The notes: a model not told the origin generated them from the letters alone. DNA of 64,000 nt from Rothia aeria (GCA_002355935.1 AP017895.1:1426001-1490000); one strand, 5' to 3'. Shown: positions 7,431 through 18,326, counted from the stretch's first letter. Translations and numbers: made by a program.

Positions 7431-10235
7431 TTAGTCGGTCCGCAGCCCCTCCACCGGGGAACGCCGCGAAACGCGCACCGCCGGGATAAACGAGCAGAGG
7501 ATAGCCGCCACGAGAGAGGCGAGAAGCGTGAAACCGTACCCCACCCACGGTATGGTGTACACCAGCTCGTACTGCTCCGGAACCATTGCCCGGGCGCCTA
7601 CGAAACCGATGATGGTACCGCCAGCAAGCCCAATGGTGACGGTTGCGAATGTAATCAGCACCGCTTCCATGATCACTACCGAACGCAGCTGTGTGCGCGA
7701 GAGCCCCAACACCCGTAAGAGCGCGTTTTCATGTGCCCGCTCGTACCCTGAAAGCGCGATAGTGTTCGCCACCCCCAGCATTGAAATCAGCAGCGTGAGC
7801 GACAGCAGCGCCATATAAATATACACGGTATAATCCATACTTTGGGTGAGAGCAGCGCGCGTGTCAACGGTGCCAAGCACGTAATGCCCCTGATGCTTCG
7901 AGGCAATATGCTGCAGGTTTTCGCGTAGTTCTTTAGCTTTATTGCCGGTAAGCGGTTTGGTCTGCATGATCAGCTGGGAGCCGCCCCCAGTGCTTCCTTC
8001 AACCGTGCGGGGGTGCTCAAGGTCTTGTACTTTTGCGGCCGTTGCACGGGAGACATACGGGGAGTGGTTGTCAAGGTTTGACGGTACAGGTTTAAGCTTG
8101 ATCTCCCCGGTGGGGCCAACAAACCGGAATTCGCCGGTTTCGCCAGCCCGGTAGGATTCCCAGTCCTGCCGGGAGAGTGCCACCGTGTCCCCATCCAGCA
8201 GATGAGAGTCAGCTCCGGGAAGTACCGTAGTAATATCTGCGGTATCAACCGCATACGTATTCGCCAGGGATGCGGTAGATTCTTCGGCGCGCAGACGCTG
8301 GTATTCCTGCTCGCTCATGCGGTTCTGAACGAACCTGTGGTACGGCTCAGTCTCCAGATAGTCGAACCCGCCAGCATACTCCACCAGAGAAACCGAGGAT
8401 ACATCCGCTATGCTGCGCACCTGTTGGGCTGCTTCACGTGCCTGACGCAGCGATGTCTCAGCGGCAGAAGGATCAGAAGCATCAGCGCGCTGCTGCGGCT
8501 GTTGCTCGGCAGTATGTTGCGCATCGGATGGTGCAGAGCGTGTGGGCAGCGCAGAGGGCGCACCAAAATACAGGGATGCTGCCGCAGCCTTCTGCTGGTC
8601 AACGGTGTGCATCGCCATTGACTCCAGCGTGGCCCGGCCAGAGAGCACAACACCCACCAGAACCGCCCCCACCAGCAGGGCACGCCCGGTCGCCACTGTA
8701 CGTTTGGGGGAGCGCAACGCGTTCGCTCGGGCAATCTCACCCGTTAATGTGCGGGCAATAAGCGCCGCCCACCCGCGTACCAGCAGCGGTATAAACCGAT
8801 AAGCAAGGAACACCAGCGCCACCAGCAGGCACGCTATCCCAAGTGCCGAGAATATGAACCGTTTCTGCCATCCTGTATCAGTAATATCTTCTATACCTAT
8901 TGAATGGAACAACCCCCAGGCTACTAAGCCCGTAGCAAGCAGGAAAAACACGGTTCCTAGGATGGTCTGCACCCGACCACCGGCATGTACCGCGATCTTT
9001 GTGCCTTGCCGCAGACCCTGTACCGGAGAAATACGCATCGCCGTCACCGCTGGCAGAAGTGCCGCAATGAGCGTGGTGGTACAACATACGGCTAGGGTTA
9101 TTGCCGCTGGCATGAGCGATGAACTGAACACGAGCTTGGTAATAGCCTGCACAGTTGAGATGGTTATTGAGAAACGGGAGGAACGATCCAGCAGCAAGGT
9201 GCCCACCGCGAACAAGATATAGGCTAAGACAATACCAGCCAGTGAAGATACCACACCCATAATTGCCGCTTCCCCCAGCCCCAGGGCAAGGAGCGAGCGT
9301 TTATTCATCCCCACTGTTCGCAGCAGTGACAGTTCGCGGGTGCGTTGAGCCATGAGCACATTCAGGGTATTAGAGATAACAAATGCGGAAACCAACACCG
9401 CCAGTATGGCGAAGCTGAGCATTGAGCTGGTCAGCACCACTAGAACTATATGCTGGATTCCGCGCATAGCATCAGCATATTGGTGGGGAGTTATTACTGC
9501 GAGTGCGTGCCCACCGGGATTGGCCCCGCCGAACCCGTTCAGTCCCGTTGACTCGATCAAGTCCCGGAGACTAGACCCGGGTTTAAGCTTAATGGCTAAA
9601 CCCTGAATGGCGTCTGAGGACGCTCCCGGCCGGGTTAGCGACAAACCGCCAGCGTATACAGAGATCATTTCGTCAGACTGCTGCATCGCTGGCTTAAACG
9701 TACCCACAATACGGTATTCACCCAGCGTATGGCGGGTTGTACTGTTGCCCCTGAGCGTATCACCAATATTTAGATGTAAATCAGCGGCTACGTGCTCAGA
9801 GACCACCACTTCCCGTTCGTTAACTGGCATGCGGCCATTCACCGCATAGGGGAACATATCGGTGCGAGTAGGAACCTCTCGGAGTACAAAATACTTATCA
9901 GTTGTTCCGGTGGCGATGTAGGATTCTTCCACCAGTTCCCAGGCGGCCTCAACATGGGGGTCATTCCTGACGCGCTGCACCTGCTCAGTGGTCAGAGTGT
10001 CTGGGCCGTTGTTGGGACTTGGCGACATTAACAGCGTTTGCGGCACCACAACGGCGTCACTGCGTGAGACCCTATCCTCATAGTGGGCATCAAAAGCGGC
10101 GTTGAATGACAGGCTCAGCAGAATTACCATGGCTAAGAAAAACGCCGAGATCCCCACAGCTGCCCCCGTGAGCGCGTATTTACGCCATGAGGCGCGCGCA
10201 TTTGCGCGAACCAGCGTCACTAACGGTGCCCTCAT
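7431..10235 (-). CDS. FtsX-type ABC transporter permease without its own ATPase
   Basis: 934 aa from the ATG at 10233-10235 (MRAPLVTLVRANARASWRKY). A GTG at 10262 would add nine residues; neither start has a strong Shine-Dalgarno, and ATG has AAGG five bases upstream. It has the same plan as the other two permeases: N-terminal helix, extracytoplasmic domain, FtsX core near residue 280 (VSAFVISNTLNVLMAQRTREL), second extracytoplasmic domain and C-terminal FtsX core with LGVANTIALSGYERAHENAL. It diverges more from the other two than they do from each other. No ATPase gene adjoins it; it could share one of the two nearby ATPases. The upstream genes on the same strand are a two-component system. 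Confidence 0.88.
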   Translation of the reverse strand: MRAPLVTLVRANARASWRKYALTGAAVGISAFFLAMVILLSLSFNAAFDAHYEDRVSRSDAVVVPQTLLMSPSPNNGPDTLTTEQVQRVRNDPHVEAAWELVEESYIATGTTDKYFVLREVPTRTDMFPYAVNGRMPVNEREVVVSEHVAADLHLNIGDTLRGNSTTRHTLGEYRIVGTFKPAMQQSDEMISVYAGGLSLTRPGASSDAIQGLAIKLKPGSSLRDLIESTGLNGFGGANPGGHALAVITPHQYADAMRGIQHIVLVVLTSSMLSFAILAVLVSAFVISNTLNVLMAQRTRELSLLRTVGMNKRSLLALGLGEAAIMGVVSSLAGIVLAYILFAVGTLLLDRSSRFSITISTVQAITKLVFSSSLMPAAITLAVCCTTTLIAALLPAVTAMRISPVQGLRQGTKIAVHAGGRVQTILGTVFFLLATGLVAWGLFHSIGIEDITDTGWQKRFIFSALGIACLLVALVFLAYRFIPLLVRGWAALIARTLTGEIARANALRSPKRTVATGRALLVGAVLVGVVLSGRATLESMAMHTVDQQKAAAASLYFGAPSALPTRSAPSDAQHTAEQQPQQRADASDPSAAETSLRQAREAAQQVRSIADVSSVSLVEYAGGFDYLETEPYHRFVQNRMSEQEYQRLRAEESTASLANTYAVDTADITTVLPGADSHLLDGDTVALSRQDWESYRAGETGEFRFVGPTGEIKLKPVPSNLDNHSPYVSRATAAKVQDLEHPRTVEGSTGGGSQLIMQTKPLTGNKAKELRENLQHIASKHQGHYVLGTVDTRAALTQSMDYTVYIYMALLSLTLLISMLGVANTIALSGYERAHENALLRVLGLSRTQLRSVVIMEAVLITFATVTIGLAGGTIIGFVGARAMVPEQYELVYTIPWVGYGFTLLASLVAAILCSFIPAVRVSRRSPVEGLRTD

Positions 10236-10332
10236 CGTTGCCTTTTTCGCCAATTTTCCCACTACTTTTATCGTCCAGCTTTACCGTTTCAGTCGTACAC
10301 GCCCGCACCCACCGCCGTGGGTTTCCCGCCTT

Positions 10333-11051
10333 TTAGCTCACGATCCCCGCCTCGTACGCCATGATGACCGCCTGCACACGATCCCGTGCGTCCAATTTAT
10401 TCAACACATGCGACACGTGTGTTTTAATGGTCGCCTCGGAAAGCACCAGCTCCCGACCGATCTCAGAGTTCGACAGGCCCTCAGCCACCAGTTTCAGCAC
10501 CTCATACTCGCGCGGGGTCAGCTGCTCAATAAGTTCCTGATGCTGCAGCACCGGCTGCTCCTGTGGTGGCGCTTCGGCTGCAGCATTTTCCCTGGAGGTA
10601 TCCAGTACCGGGATCATGTGCTTGAGCAGGCGGCGCGTGGCCGAAGGCGCGATCACCGCATCCCCCGGTACACTGTGCGCACCGCCCCCAGCAGCTCCTC
10701 CGGCGGGGCGTCTTTGAGCAGAAACCCGCTCGCACCGGCCCGTACCGCCGAGTACACGTACTCATCCAAATCGAAGGTGGTCAGCATAATTACGTGCGAT
10801 TGGGGGGCGTGCATTTCAAGGATGCGCGTGGCCGCCTGCAGCCCGTCTAGTACCGGCATGCGCACATCCATGAGCACAATGTTCGGTGCGTGCCCCTGCT
10901 CCGCCAGGCGCGCATAACTATCCACAGCGGCGGCGCCGTCATCGGCTTCCATCACCACCTGCAAATCGGGTTGAGAGTCCACGAGCATCTTCAGCCCGCC
11001 ACGCACCAGCTGCTGATCATCAACCAGCATTACCGTAATCTTTTCATCCAC
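10333..11051 (-). CDS. NarL/FixJ-family response regulator, apparent frameshift at 10662-10666
   Basis: An N-terminal receiver domain (VMLVDDQQLVRGGL, phosphorylation site in VLMDVRMP, LTTFD, LLKDAPPEEL) is followed in another frame by a LuxR-type DNA-binding domain (LTPREYEVLKLVAEGLSNSE, TIKTHVSHVLNKL). The first frame stops right after VYRG at the end of the receiver; the second restarts at once with IAPSATRRLL. Adding one base in the C5 run at 10662-10666 gives a single 239-aa protein of normal length. As printed, the receiver would end at 10653 and the HTH part could start at a GTG overlapping that stop. A sequence error is more likely than a natural split. It pairs with the kinase at 11094-12366. 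Confidence 0.85.
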
Positions 11052-11093
11052 TATTACGCTCCTTCACGAATAATTAACCAAAACCTACACTGA

Positions 11094-12366
11094 CTAAATT
11101 TCTCGGTATGGCAGGTGCGCCCGCACCGTGTAACCGCCCTGAACGTCCGGGCCGTAGCTCAGCTCACCCTCATACATGTTCACACGCTCCGCCATGCCGC
11201 GCAGCCCGTTACCTGACCCCGGCACCGGGGAAAACTTACCCTGCGGGGCGCTATTGTGTGCACTAATGCCCAGCCCCGCCCTGTCCCAGGCCACCACCAG
11301 CTGCACCTGCTGCGCGTCACGGGCGTGCTTAAGGATGTTCGTCAGCGCCTCCTGCACCACCCGGTACGCTGCCAGCTCAGCCCCCTGCGGCAGGGTGCCT
11401 CGCGGCACCCCGCTAATACCCGAGAACTCGATTGGAACCCCCGAATCGCGTGTCTGCTCCACCAGCATCGGCACCTCACCCAGGCTGGGGGCGGGGTGTA
11501 CATGGTCACCTCGTCGGTGCGCAGTATTCCAAGCAGTGAACGCATCTGTGCAAGAGAACCACGCGCCGTTGTGGCGATCGTATCGAGTGTTTGCTCCGCA
11601 ATTTTTTGAGATGTTTCCGGCTGTGAGCCATCTGCGTCGGTGGCTTCTTCGCTAGCCTGCCGTGCCGCCGCTGAGGCATACCGCGCCCCATCGGCCTGCG
11701 TAATAATACTGGAGAGTGAATGCGCCACAATATCGTGCATTTCCCGGGCAATACGGGTGCGTTCGTCCTGAGCCGCCAGCCGCCGCTCCTGCTGCTGCTC
11801 AAATTCTAGACGCATGGCGCGCTCACGGATTTCGTCTTGCAGCAGCACACGCATACGCCGTGAAGCACCAAAAAACCAGAAGAACGAGAACGTGAGCCCG
11901 CAAAAGAAGAGGGCGAAGAGCGCTATGAAAGCTGCACCGGCGGCATTAAGCACCGGTTCATTCGGGCTGAGGCTATGAAGCAGCGCTATAAAACTACGGA
12001 CTCCCACCAGGAATGAGATAACCCACCCGCCAATAAATGCGCGTGCTCGTCCTTTTTGGTTCCAATGCCGGCCGGTATGGTACGCGGCCAATAACACCGG
12101 CAGGTAGGAGTAAATAACGACGGTGGGGGCGAAAAGCGAAAGGAGCAGCGCCACCGTAAAAACATAGATGCTGCCGTAGGGGTTGCGGTACCGGTAGTAC
12201 AGGCTGGTGGTAGTCACACCCGCAGTAATAAAGGCGACGCCCGCATCACGGTCAGCGGTTCCTAAACAGATCAGCAGGGTGAGCATCTGAATGCTCAGAA
12301 CAGCCGCGGCATTACCCACCGGTGGTGTTTGTCGAGGAAGTTATTAACGCGGCTAGTGAAGTCCAT
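11094..12366 (-). CDS. Sensor histidine kinase (NarX/DesK type), two apparent frameshifts
   Basis: Several N-terminal membrane helices are followed by a DHp/HisKA_3 motif (DERTRIAREMHDIVAHSLSS, histidine in REMHD) and a C-terminal HATPase segment (EALTNILKHA, GNGLRGMAERV). As printed the gene is in three frames. The start MDFTSRVNNFLDKHHRW (ATG 12366) breaks near C3 at 12315-12317, and the central frame breaks near the G5 at 11487-11491 between TMYTPPP and SLGEVPMLV. Adding one base at each place gives one 424-aa kinase. It lies 42 nt upstream of the response regulator gene and is probably cotranscribed with it. Confidence 0.82.
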
Positions 12367-12523
12367 GGGTTAAGTTTATCGGTGGGTAGCTACTACTCAG
12401 GTATGAGAAGGCCATGTGCGCCAGCTGCATCATGATAAGTGCTGGGGTTCTCAGGCTGCCCACACTGTGAGATTCGCGGGGTTGTGTGTGGGCGTGGTTC
12501 CGCACCAGCAGTAGGGTAGTAGC

Positions 12524-13587
12524 ATGACTGAACAGCACCTCACCAACAGTATTGACCTCGCCGTGATCGCTGGCGACGGTATCGGCCCCGAAATTATTGC
12601 TCAGGCCCGGCGCGTACTTGACCGTGTATGCGAGCTCGATAGCATCGCCGTGACCTCAACCGACTACTCGCTTGGGGCTGAGCACTGGCTAAAAACTGGT
12701 GAGACCCTGCCCGAGAGCACCATGGATGCGCTGAAAAAGCACGACGCTATTCTTTTCGGCGCTATTGGTGCCGACCCGCGCAGCGGTGATATCCCCTCGG
12801 GCCTGATTGAGCGTGAGATGCTTCTGAAACTACGCTTCGCGTTTGACCACTACATTAACCTGCGCCCCGCGCGGCTGTACCCGGGGCGGTGTCGCCGCTG
12901 AGCAGCCCCGGCGAGATCGACTTCGTGGTGGTACGTGAAGGCACCGAAGGCCCCTATGCGGGTAACGGCGGTACCCTGCGTGAGGGCACGCAGGAGCAGA
13001 TAGCGACTGAAGTGTCGCTCAACACCGCACACGGGGTCAGCCGCCTGATCCGGTACGCCTTTGAGCTGGCACAAGCCCGCCGCAAGAAGCTGACCCTCAT
13101 CCACAAAACGAATGTGCTGGTGCATGCTGGCCGCCTGTACACCCGCCTTTTTGAGGAGATCGGGCGTGAATTCCCCGATGTGCAGACCGACTACCTGCAC
13201 ATTGATGCGGCAACAATTTTCATGACCACTAACCCCTCACGGTTCGACGTGATCGTAACCGATAACCTATTCGGTGACATCCTGACCGACCAAGCCGGTG
13301 CAGTAACCGGCGGTATCGGGTACGCCGCCTCCGGCAATATTAATGCGGTGGGGAAGTTCCCCTCAATGTTCGAGCCCGTGCACGGTTCAGCCCCCGATAT
13401 TGCGGGGCAGAATAAGGCAAACCCGACCGCCACAATCCTCGCAGCGGCCCTGCTGCTGCGGCACCTGGGCTATGAGTCGACCGCCGTGCGCATTGAGGAA
13501 GCAGTCGAGGCCGACATGCGCGCCAATGGCGCTCGCACCCGCACTACCGTTGAGGTTGGTGACGACGTGCTGGGCTTTATCGGCTAA
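12524..13587 (+). CDS. leuB: 3-isopropylmalate dehydrogenase, apparent frameshift at 12883-12886
   Basis: Oxidative decarboxylation of 3-isopropylmalate in leucine synthesis. The N-terminal part ([46 protein letters not shown]) and C-terminal part ([57 protein letters not shown]) are in different frames. One extra G in the GGGG run at 12883-12886 gives [17 protein letters not shown] and a single 354-aa enzyme of family length. All catalytic signatures of the isocitrate/isopropylmalate dehydrogenase family are present. ilvE follows on the same strand, fitting a branched-chain amino acid context. Confidence 0.9.
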
Positions 13588-13832
13588 CCACCACCAGCGG
13601 GGCGCCCGCACCCCAGCACGGGTGTGCGGTGCCCGGCAGTAATATGCGCGGTGCCCCCATATCGGGTACCCTAAAACAGGGTGCGGCGAGCACACACGGT
13701 TTGCCCACCGCTGGCGTGGTCACGAACCACAGCATCCCCACGCGCCACCCGCGCAGTTTAACGATGCGCACCGCTCACCTTCATTCGCGGGCGGCACACC
13801 AAGTAACGAACTCTCACGGAAGAAGAACCTCG

Positions 13833-14930
13833 ATGGCCATCGAATTCAGCCACGAAACGAACCAAAACCCCGCCAGCGACGCCCTCCGCGCCGAGATCCT
13901 AGCCGACCCCGGGTTTGGCGACTATTTTACGGATCATATGGTTAGCATCGACTGGAACGGTGATTATAAGACCGGCGGTGAATGGTCGAACGCGCGGGTG
14001 CACGCCTACGGTCCGCTCAGCTTAGATCCCGCCGCCGCAGTTTTTCACTATGGCCAGGAAATCTTCGAGGGTATTAAGGGCTACCGCCACGCGGACGGCT
14101 CGGTGTGGACATTCCGGCCCGAGAAGAACGCGGCGCGCCTGAACCGATCAGCGCATCGTATGGCGCTGCCTCAGCTGCCCGAAGAGACCTTCATCGAATC
14201 CCTGAAACAGCTGGTGCAGGCAGACGAAAAATGGGTTCCCAGCGGTGAGGGAGAGGCGTTTTACTTCCGTCCGTTTATGATTGCGACCGAGGCGTACCTG
14301 GGGGTCCGCCCCGCACGTCACGTGGAGTACCACGTGATTGGGTCGCCTGCTGGCAACTACTTCGGCACCCCCGAGCCGGTGGATATCTGGCTGTCCACGA
14401 AGTACGCCCGCGCTGGTGAAGGCGGTACTGGCACTGCAAAATGCGGCGGTAACTATGCTGCCGCCATGATCGCCCAGCTTGAAGGCGAAGAAAACGGCTG
14501 CAAACAGGTGATCTTCAAAGACCCGCACCGCAACGATGCGCTCGAAGAGCTGGGCGGCATGAACGTATTCTTCATCTACGGCAAAGAGAACAAGCTGGTC
14601 ACCCCCGAACTGACCGGAACAATCCTAGAAGGCGTTACTCGCTCCTCAATTCTGCAGCTGGCCAAAGACCGCGGAATAACCGTTGAGGAACGCCCCATCA
14701 CCCTGAACGAGTGGCGTGACGGCGTGGCCTCCGGCGATATTACAGAGGTGTGCGCCTGCGGCACCGCAGCGGTCATCGCCCCCATCGGCAAGCTCAAAGC
14801 CGCTGATTTTGAGATTCCCGCAGCCTCCGAAGGGTTCGGTGAGATCTCCAAGAGCCTGCGTGAAGAGCTCGTGGGTATTCAGACCGGCACGGTAGAAGAC
14901 CGCCACGGCTGGATGACCCGCCTCGTCTAA
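13833..14930 (+). CDS. ilvE: Branched-chain amino acid aminotransferase
   Basis: 365 aa from the ATG at 13833, which has a GGAAGAAG ribosome binding site; the frame is open further upstream but that part is repeat-poor, Arg-rich and unlike the family. Final PLP-dependent transamination of leucine, isoleucine and valine. Family features are VFHYGQEIFEGIKGYR (about 70-85), the PLP lysine in GTAKCGGNYAA (about 197), the GGMNVFFIY segment and CACGTAAVIAPIG near the C-terminus. It follows leuB by about 245 bases that hold no other gene. Confidence 0.94.
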   Translation: MAIEFSHETNQNPASDALRAEILADPGFGDYFTDHMVSIDWNGDYKTGGEWSNARVHAYGPLSLDPAAAVFHYGQEIFEGIKGYRHADGSVWTFRPEKNAARLNRSAHRMALPQLPEETFIESLKQLVQADEKWVPSGEGEAFYFRPFMIATEAYLGVRPARHVEYHVIGSPAGNYFGTPEPVDIWLSTKYARAGEGGTGTAKCGGNYAAAMIAQLEGEENGCKQVIFKDPHRNDALEELGGMNVFFIYGKENKLVTPELTGTILEGVTRSSILQLAKDRGITVEERPITLNEWRDGVASGDITEVCACGTAAVIAPIGKLKAADFEIPAASEGFGEISKSLREELVGIQTGTVEDRHGWMTRLV

Positions 14931-14958
14931 AAAGCTCACCCCCGCACGTGGCTTTTCG
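14928..14958 (+). terminator. Candidate terminator after ilvE
   Basis: AAAAGCTCAC and GTGGCTTTT arms around CCCCGCAC form a short stem ending in TTTT immediately after the ilvE stop. The stem carries one bulged base, so it is moderate in strength. Confidence 0.5.
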
Positions 14959-15074
14959 ACCGAAACGCACCTCATAGAGGCAGCCCCGGCCGGAAAGCCA
15001 CGTTTCGCGCTTAAAATCCGTGCCGATTCCCTACCCGCCACCACCGCGCCGGGGTACACTTGAGACAAGCAGAA

Positions 15075-15118
15075 GGGAGGTTCTGAACCGGGTCACACCC
15101 GTGCAGGGCCTCCTTTTG
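15075..15118 (+). terminator. Candidate terminator/attenuator hairpin before the glycosyltransferase gene
   Basis: GGAGG (15076-15080) pairs with CCTCC (15109-15113), enclosing an inner CGGGT/ACCCG stem (15089-15101). The run CTTTTG follows. It lies about 70 nt upstream of the start at 15185, so it could terminate ilvE read-through or act as a leader structure. Confidence 0.35.
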
Positions 15119-15184
15119 CGCACTCAAAACCACACGGTGCGGGTGCGCGCCACCGATACATCAGGTTCAACCGAGGGAGACCCC

Positions 15185-15912
15185 ATGCACAAGCTGGCCA
15201 TTATTACCGCCGTAGCCCCCGACCGCGCCGACCACCTGCACGAAACCGCCCAATCCGTGGCCCAAACCCGCAACCACCTCAACATCCAGTGGATCGTGGT
15301 GTGGGACGGCGTGAGCACCCAACCCGTCGAACACGCAGACGCACAACTAACCACCGGCAAACTCTGCAGCGGCGCCTCCGTGGCCCGCAACACCGCACTC
15401 CCTACGGTCGAGGCCGAATACCTGCTCAAACTCGACGCCGACGACGTGCTCAACCCCGAAGGCGTGGCCGCCACCATCCACCAGCTTGAGAAAAACCCAG
15501 ACGCCGGGTGGGCCGCCGCAAACATGCTCATCCACGGCACCGGCGAACGCACCGAACACTGGGCCAACACCCCAGAAACCTACCCCGAAGGCGCCCTCGC
15601 CGGGCTCTGGACCGTGCCCTTCCCGCTACACCCCGGCGCCGTCATCTACCGTACCGACCGCGTACTCCAAGCCGCAGGCTGGCCCGCCCTCAACAGCGCC
15701 GAAAACCTGGGGCTGCTCCTGCACGTCGCAGAAGACACCCAAGGGCTGCGGGTACCCGACGTACTCGTCTACCACCGCCAATGGGATGCCCAAGAAAGCC
15801 AACAAGAATACGCCCCCAACGCGAAGAGCAAGCCCTCAAAACCATCCGCGCCACCATTAACGCCCGCCGCGGACGCACCGGCCGCGAACCCGTGTACTTC
15901 CGCGCCCGCTAA
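15185..15912 (+). CDS. Family 2-like glycosyltransferase, apparent frameshift near 15813-15817
   Basis: From ATG 15185 (MHKLAIITAVAPDRADHL) the protein shows a GT-A nucleotide-sugar fold: IQWIVVWDG, ASVARNTAL, and the metal-binding LLKLDADDVLNPEGV (DxD). The acceptor region includes FPLHPGAVIYRTD. As printed the C-terminus turns into a Pro/Ala-rich tail ending at 15946. One extra C in the C5 run at 15813-15817 restores YAPQREEQALKTIRATINAR and a stop at 15912 (242 aa), which looks far more natural. Sugar donor and acceptor cannot be told from sequence. Confidence 0.75.
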
Positions 15913-15976
15913 ACCCCACCGCAGCCGCAGACAACCCGGCGGCTGACACCACCGCCGGGCTGGTACCCTAGAGGGT

Positions 15977-16732
15977 ATGCGTATTGCACGATTTACCGTA
16001 GATGACGAACTACACTTCGGCCTCGTCGAAGGCGAAGAAGGCGCCGAAACCCTGCGCGTTCTCGCCGGTGACCCGTTCTACAACGGCATAGAACCAACCG
16101 GTGCAACCCACCGGCTAGATGATGTGCGCCTGCTCGCGCCCATCATCCCACGCTCAAAAGTAATCGGCGCTATCGCCAACTGGGCGGGCACACCGGCACC
16201 GGCCGCACCACAGTTCTTCACCAAACCCAACACCACCGTGGTAGGCCCCGGCGACCCCGTCACCCTCCCTGACTACTCCGAAGCGGTCAGCCCCGAAGGT
16301 GAACTCGCCGTCGTCATCGGGCGCATCGCAAAATCCGTGCCGCTAGAACGCGTACCCGAAGTCGTGTTCGGCTACACCGTAGCCAACGACCTCACCGCCC
16401 GCGACGTCATGGACACCGACGCCCAATGGACACGCGCTAAAAGCTTCGACGGCTCAACCCCGCTCGGGCCCTGGATCGAAACCCAGCTCGACACCGACTC
16501 GCTGAACATCACCACCTGGGTAGACGGTGACACCCTCCAAGAAGGCAACACCTCCGAGATGCACTACAGCGTGGCTGAACTGGTCGCCGCCGCATCAGAA
16601 GTCTTCACCCTCTTACCGGGCGACATTATCCTCACCGGAACCCCCGCAGGAACCACCGTGCTGCACGAAGGCAACGAGGTCGAGGTGGAAGTTGAAGGAA
16701 TCGGCGCGCTCGTCACCCGAATCCGCAGCTAA
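15977..16732 (+). CDS. Fumarylacetoacetate hydrolase family protein
   Basis: 251 aa. The FAH/HpcE fold is recognised from the N-terminal cap (MRIARFTVDDELHFGLVEGEE), PRSKVIGAIANW, the metal-binding EGELAVVIGR, FGYTVANDLTARDVM, FDGSTPLGPW and the closing GDIILTGTPAGT. The three acidic metal ligands of the family (ExE and D) appear present. The family cleaves or decarboxylates beta-diketo acids; the exact substrate is not evident. gltX follows after 85 bases, a common neighbour pairing in actinobacteria. Confidence 0.9.
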   Translation: MRIARFTVDDELHFGLVEGEEGAETLRVLAGDPFYNGIEPTGATHRLDDVRLLAPIIPRSKVIGAIANWAGTPAPAAPQFFTKPNTTVVGPGDPVTLPDYSEAVSPEGELAVVIGRIAKSVPLERVPEVVFGYTVANDLTARDVMDTDAQWTRAKSFDGSTPLGPWIETQLDTDSLNITTWVDGDTLQEGNTSEMHYSVAELVAAASEVFTLLPGDIILTGTPAGTTVLHEGNEVEVEVEGIGALVTRIRS

Positions 16733-16817
16733 CCCCCACCCGGCACCAGGTAAGCGGGTACCGAACAGCACCCCGCCCCGTCACCGAAACCTCTGACACA
16801 TATATAGGAGAACAACA

Positions 16818-18326
16818 ATGACCGAATACCGCGGCCCCGCGCTCGCAGACGCGAGCCAGACCCGCGTCCGTTTCTGCCCCTCACCGACCGGAACCCCGCA
16901 TGTGGGTATGGTACGCACCGCCCTGTTCAACTGGGCGTACGCGCACCACACCGGCGGAAAACTGGTGTTCCGTATCGAAGACACCGACGCGGCCCGCGAT
17001 TCGGAAGAGTCGTTCAACCAGGTGCTTGAAGGCCTGCACTGGCTGGGCATTGACTGGGACGAAGGGGTGGGCGTGGGCGGCCCCCACGAGCCGTACCGGC
17101 AGTCGCAGCGCATGGACCTGTACGCCGAGGTCATTCAGAAACTCAAAGACGGCGGCTACATTTACGAAGATTTCTCAACCCCCGATGAGGTGCGTGAACG
17201 CCGTAAAGCTAAAGGCGAAGACCCGCAGTTAGGGTACGACAACTATGACCGCACCCTAACCGAGCAGCAGAAAGAGGCGTTCCGCGCCGAAGGCCGCCAG
17301 CCCGTGTGGCGCCTGCGCATGCCTGAGGAAGACATTACGTTTAACGACCTGGTGCGCGGCGAAATCACGTTCCGGGCCGGTTCGGTACCGGACTATGTGG
17401 TGGTGCGCGCAAACGGCAAGCCGCTGTACACTCTCGTGAACCCGGTGGATGATGCGCTCATGGGTATCACCCACGTGCTGCGCGGTGAAGACCTGCTCTC
17501 GTCAACCCCGCGCCAGATCGCCCTGTACCGTGCCCTCATTGATGTGGGTGTTACCGAGTTCATCCCCGAATTTGGGCACCTGCCCTATGTGATGGGGCAG
17601 GGTAATAAGAAGCTTTCAAAGCGTGACCCCGAATCGAACCTGTTTTTGCTGCGTGAGGCCGGGTTCATTAAAGAGGGTCTGCTGAATTACCTCTCACTGC
17701 TGGGCTGGTCGCTCTCAGCAGACCAAGACGTGTTCACGGTGGATGAGCTGGTGCAGCATTTCGATGTGCACGATGTGGTGGGTAACCCGGCACGTTTCGA
17801 CGTGAAAAAAGCCGAAGCCATTAACGGCGACCACATTCGCCGCCTGGATGCCGCCGATTTCCGGGGCCGCCTGGTGCCGTACCTGCAGGCGGCGGGCGTG
17901 CTGGGGGAGCCGCTGAGCGAACAGCAGGAGCAGGTGCTCACGCAGGCCGCCCCGCTGGTGCAGGAGCGCATGCAGCTTCTGGGCGAGGCACCTAAACTTC
18001 TGGCGTTCCTCTTCACCGCTGATGAAGATATTACGGTGGCTGATGATGCGCGTAAGCAGCTGAAAGAATCCGCCCCGCAGGTTCTTGCCGCCGCCATTGA
18101 GGCGCTCGAACCCATCACCGAGTGGGATTCTTCTCACATTGAGGCGGCGCTGCGTTCGGCGATCGTTGAGGGTCTGGACATCAAGCCACGCCTGGCATTC
18201 GGGCCTGTACGCATCGCAGTTTCAGGTGAGCGTATCTCCCCGCCGCTGTTCGAATCTATGCAGATTCTGGGGAAGGAATCATCGCTGAAGAGGCTGCGTA
18301 AACTAGCAGCCGATTTGGGGGAGTAG
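16818..18326 (+). CDS. gltX: Glutamyl-tRNA synthetase
   Basis: 502 aa class I aminoacyl-tRNA synthetase. The HIGH-like motif appears as [18 protein letters not shown] near residue 20, and the KMSKS-like motif as GNKKLSKRD near 260. [15 protein letters not shown], typical of GluRS, follows the first motif. The C-terminal anticodon-binding region is complete. A TATATAGGAGAACAAC segment supplies the ribosome binding site. A strong terminator follows, so it probably ends its transcription unit. Confidence 0.96.
   Translation: MTEYRGPALADASQTRVRFCPSPTGTPHVGMVRTALFNWAYAHHTGGKLVFRIEDTDAARDSEESFNQVLEGLHWLGIDWDEGVGVGGPHEPYRQSQRMDLYAEVIQKLKDGGYIYEDFSTPDEVRERRKAKGEDPQLGYDNYDRTLTEQQKEAFRAEGRQPVWRLRMPEEDITFNDLVRGEITFRAGSVPDYVVVRANGKPLYTLVNPVDDALMGITHVLRGEDLLSSTPRQIALYRALIDVGVTEFIPEFGHLPYVMGQGNKKLSKRDPESNLFLLREAGFIKEGLLNYLSLLGWSLSADQDVFTVDELVQHFDVHDVVGNPARFDVKKAEAINGDHIRRLDAADFRGRLVPYLQAAGVLGEPLSEQQEQVLTQAAPLVQERMQLLGEAPKLLAFLFTADEDITVADDARKQLKESAPQVLAAAIEALEPITEWDSSHIEAALRSAIVEGLDIKPRLAFGPVRIAVSGERISPPLFESMQILGKESSLKRLRKLAADLGE

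Noticed and set aside
10333-10666. A genuine split response regulator with separate receiver and HTH proteins
   Set aside because: The overlap GTGA would allow it, but the break lies in a G/C run at the exact domain linker, and neighbouring genes show the same one-base deficit, so an error is simpler.
15913-15946. Pro/Ala-rich C-terminus of the glycosyltransferase
   Set aside because: It arises after the C5 run at 15813; the alternative frame gives a normal charged helix and an earlier stop.
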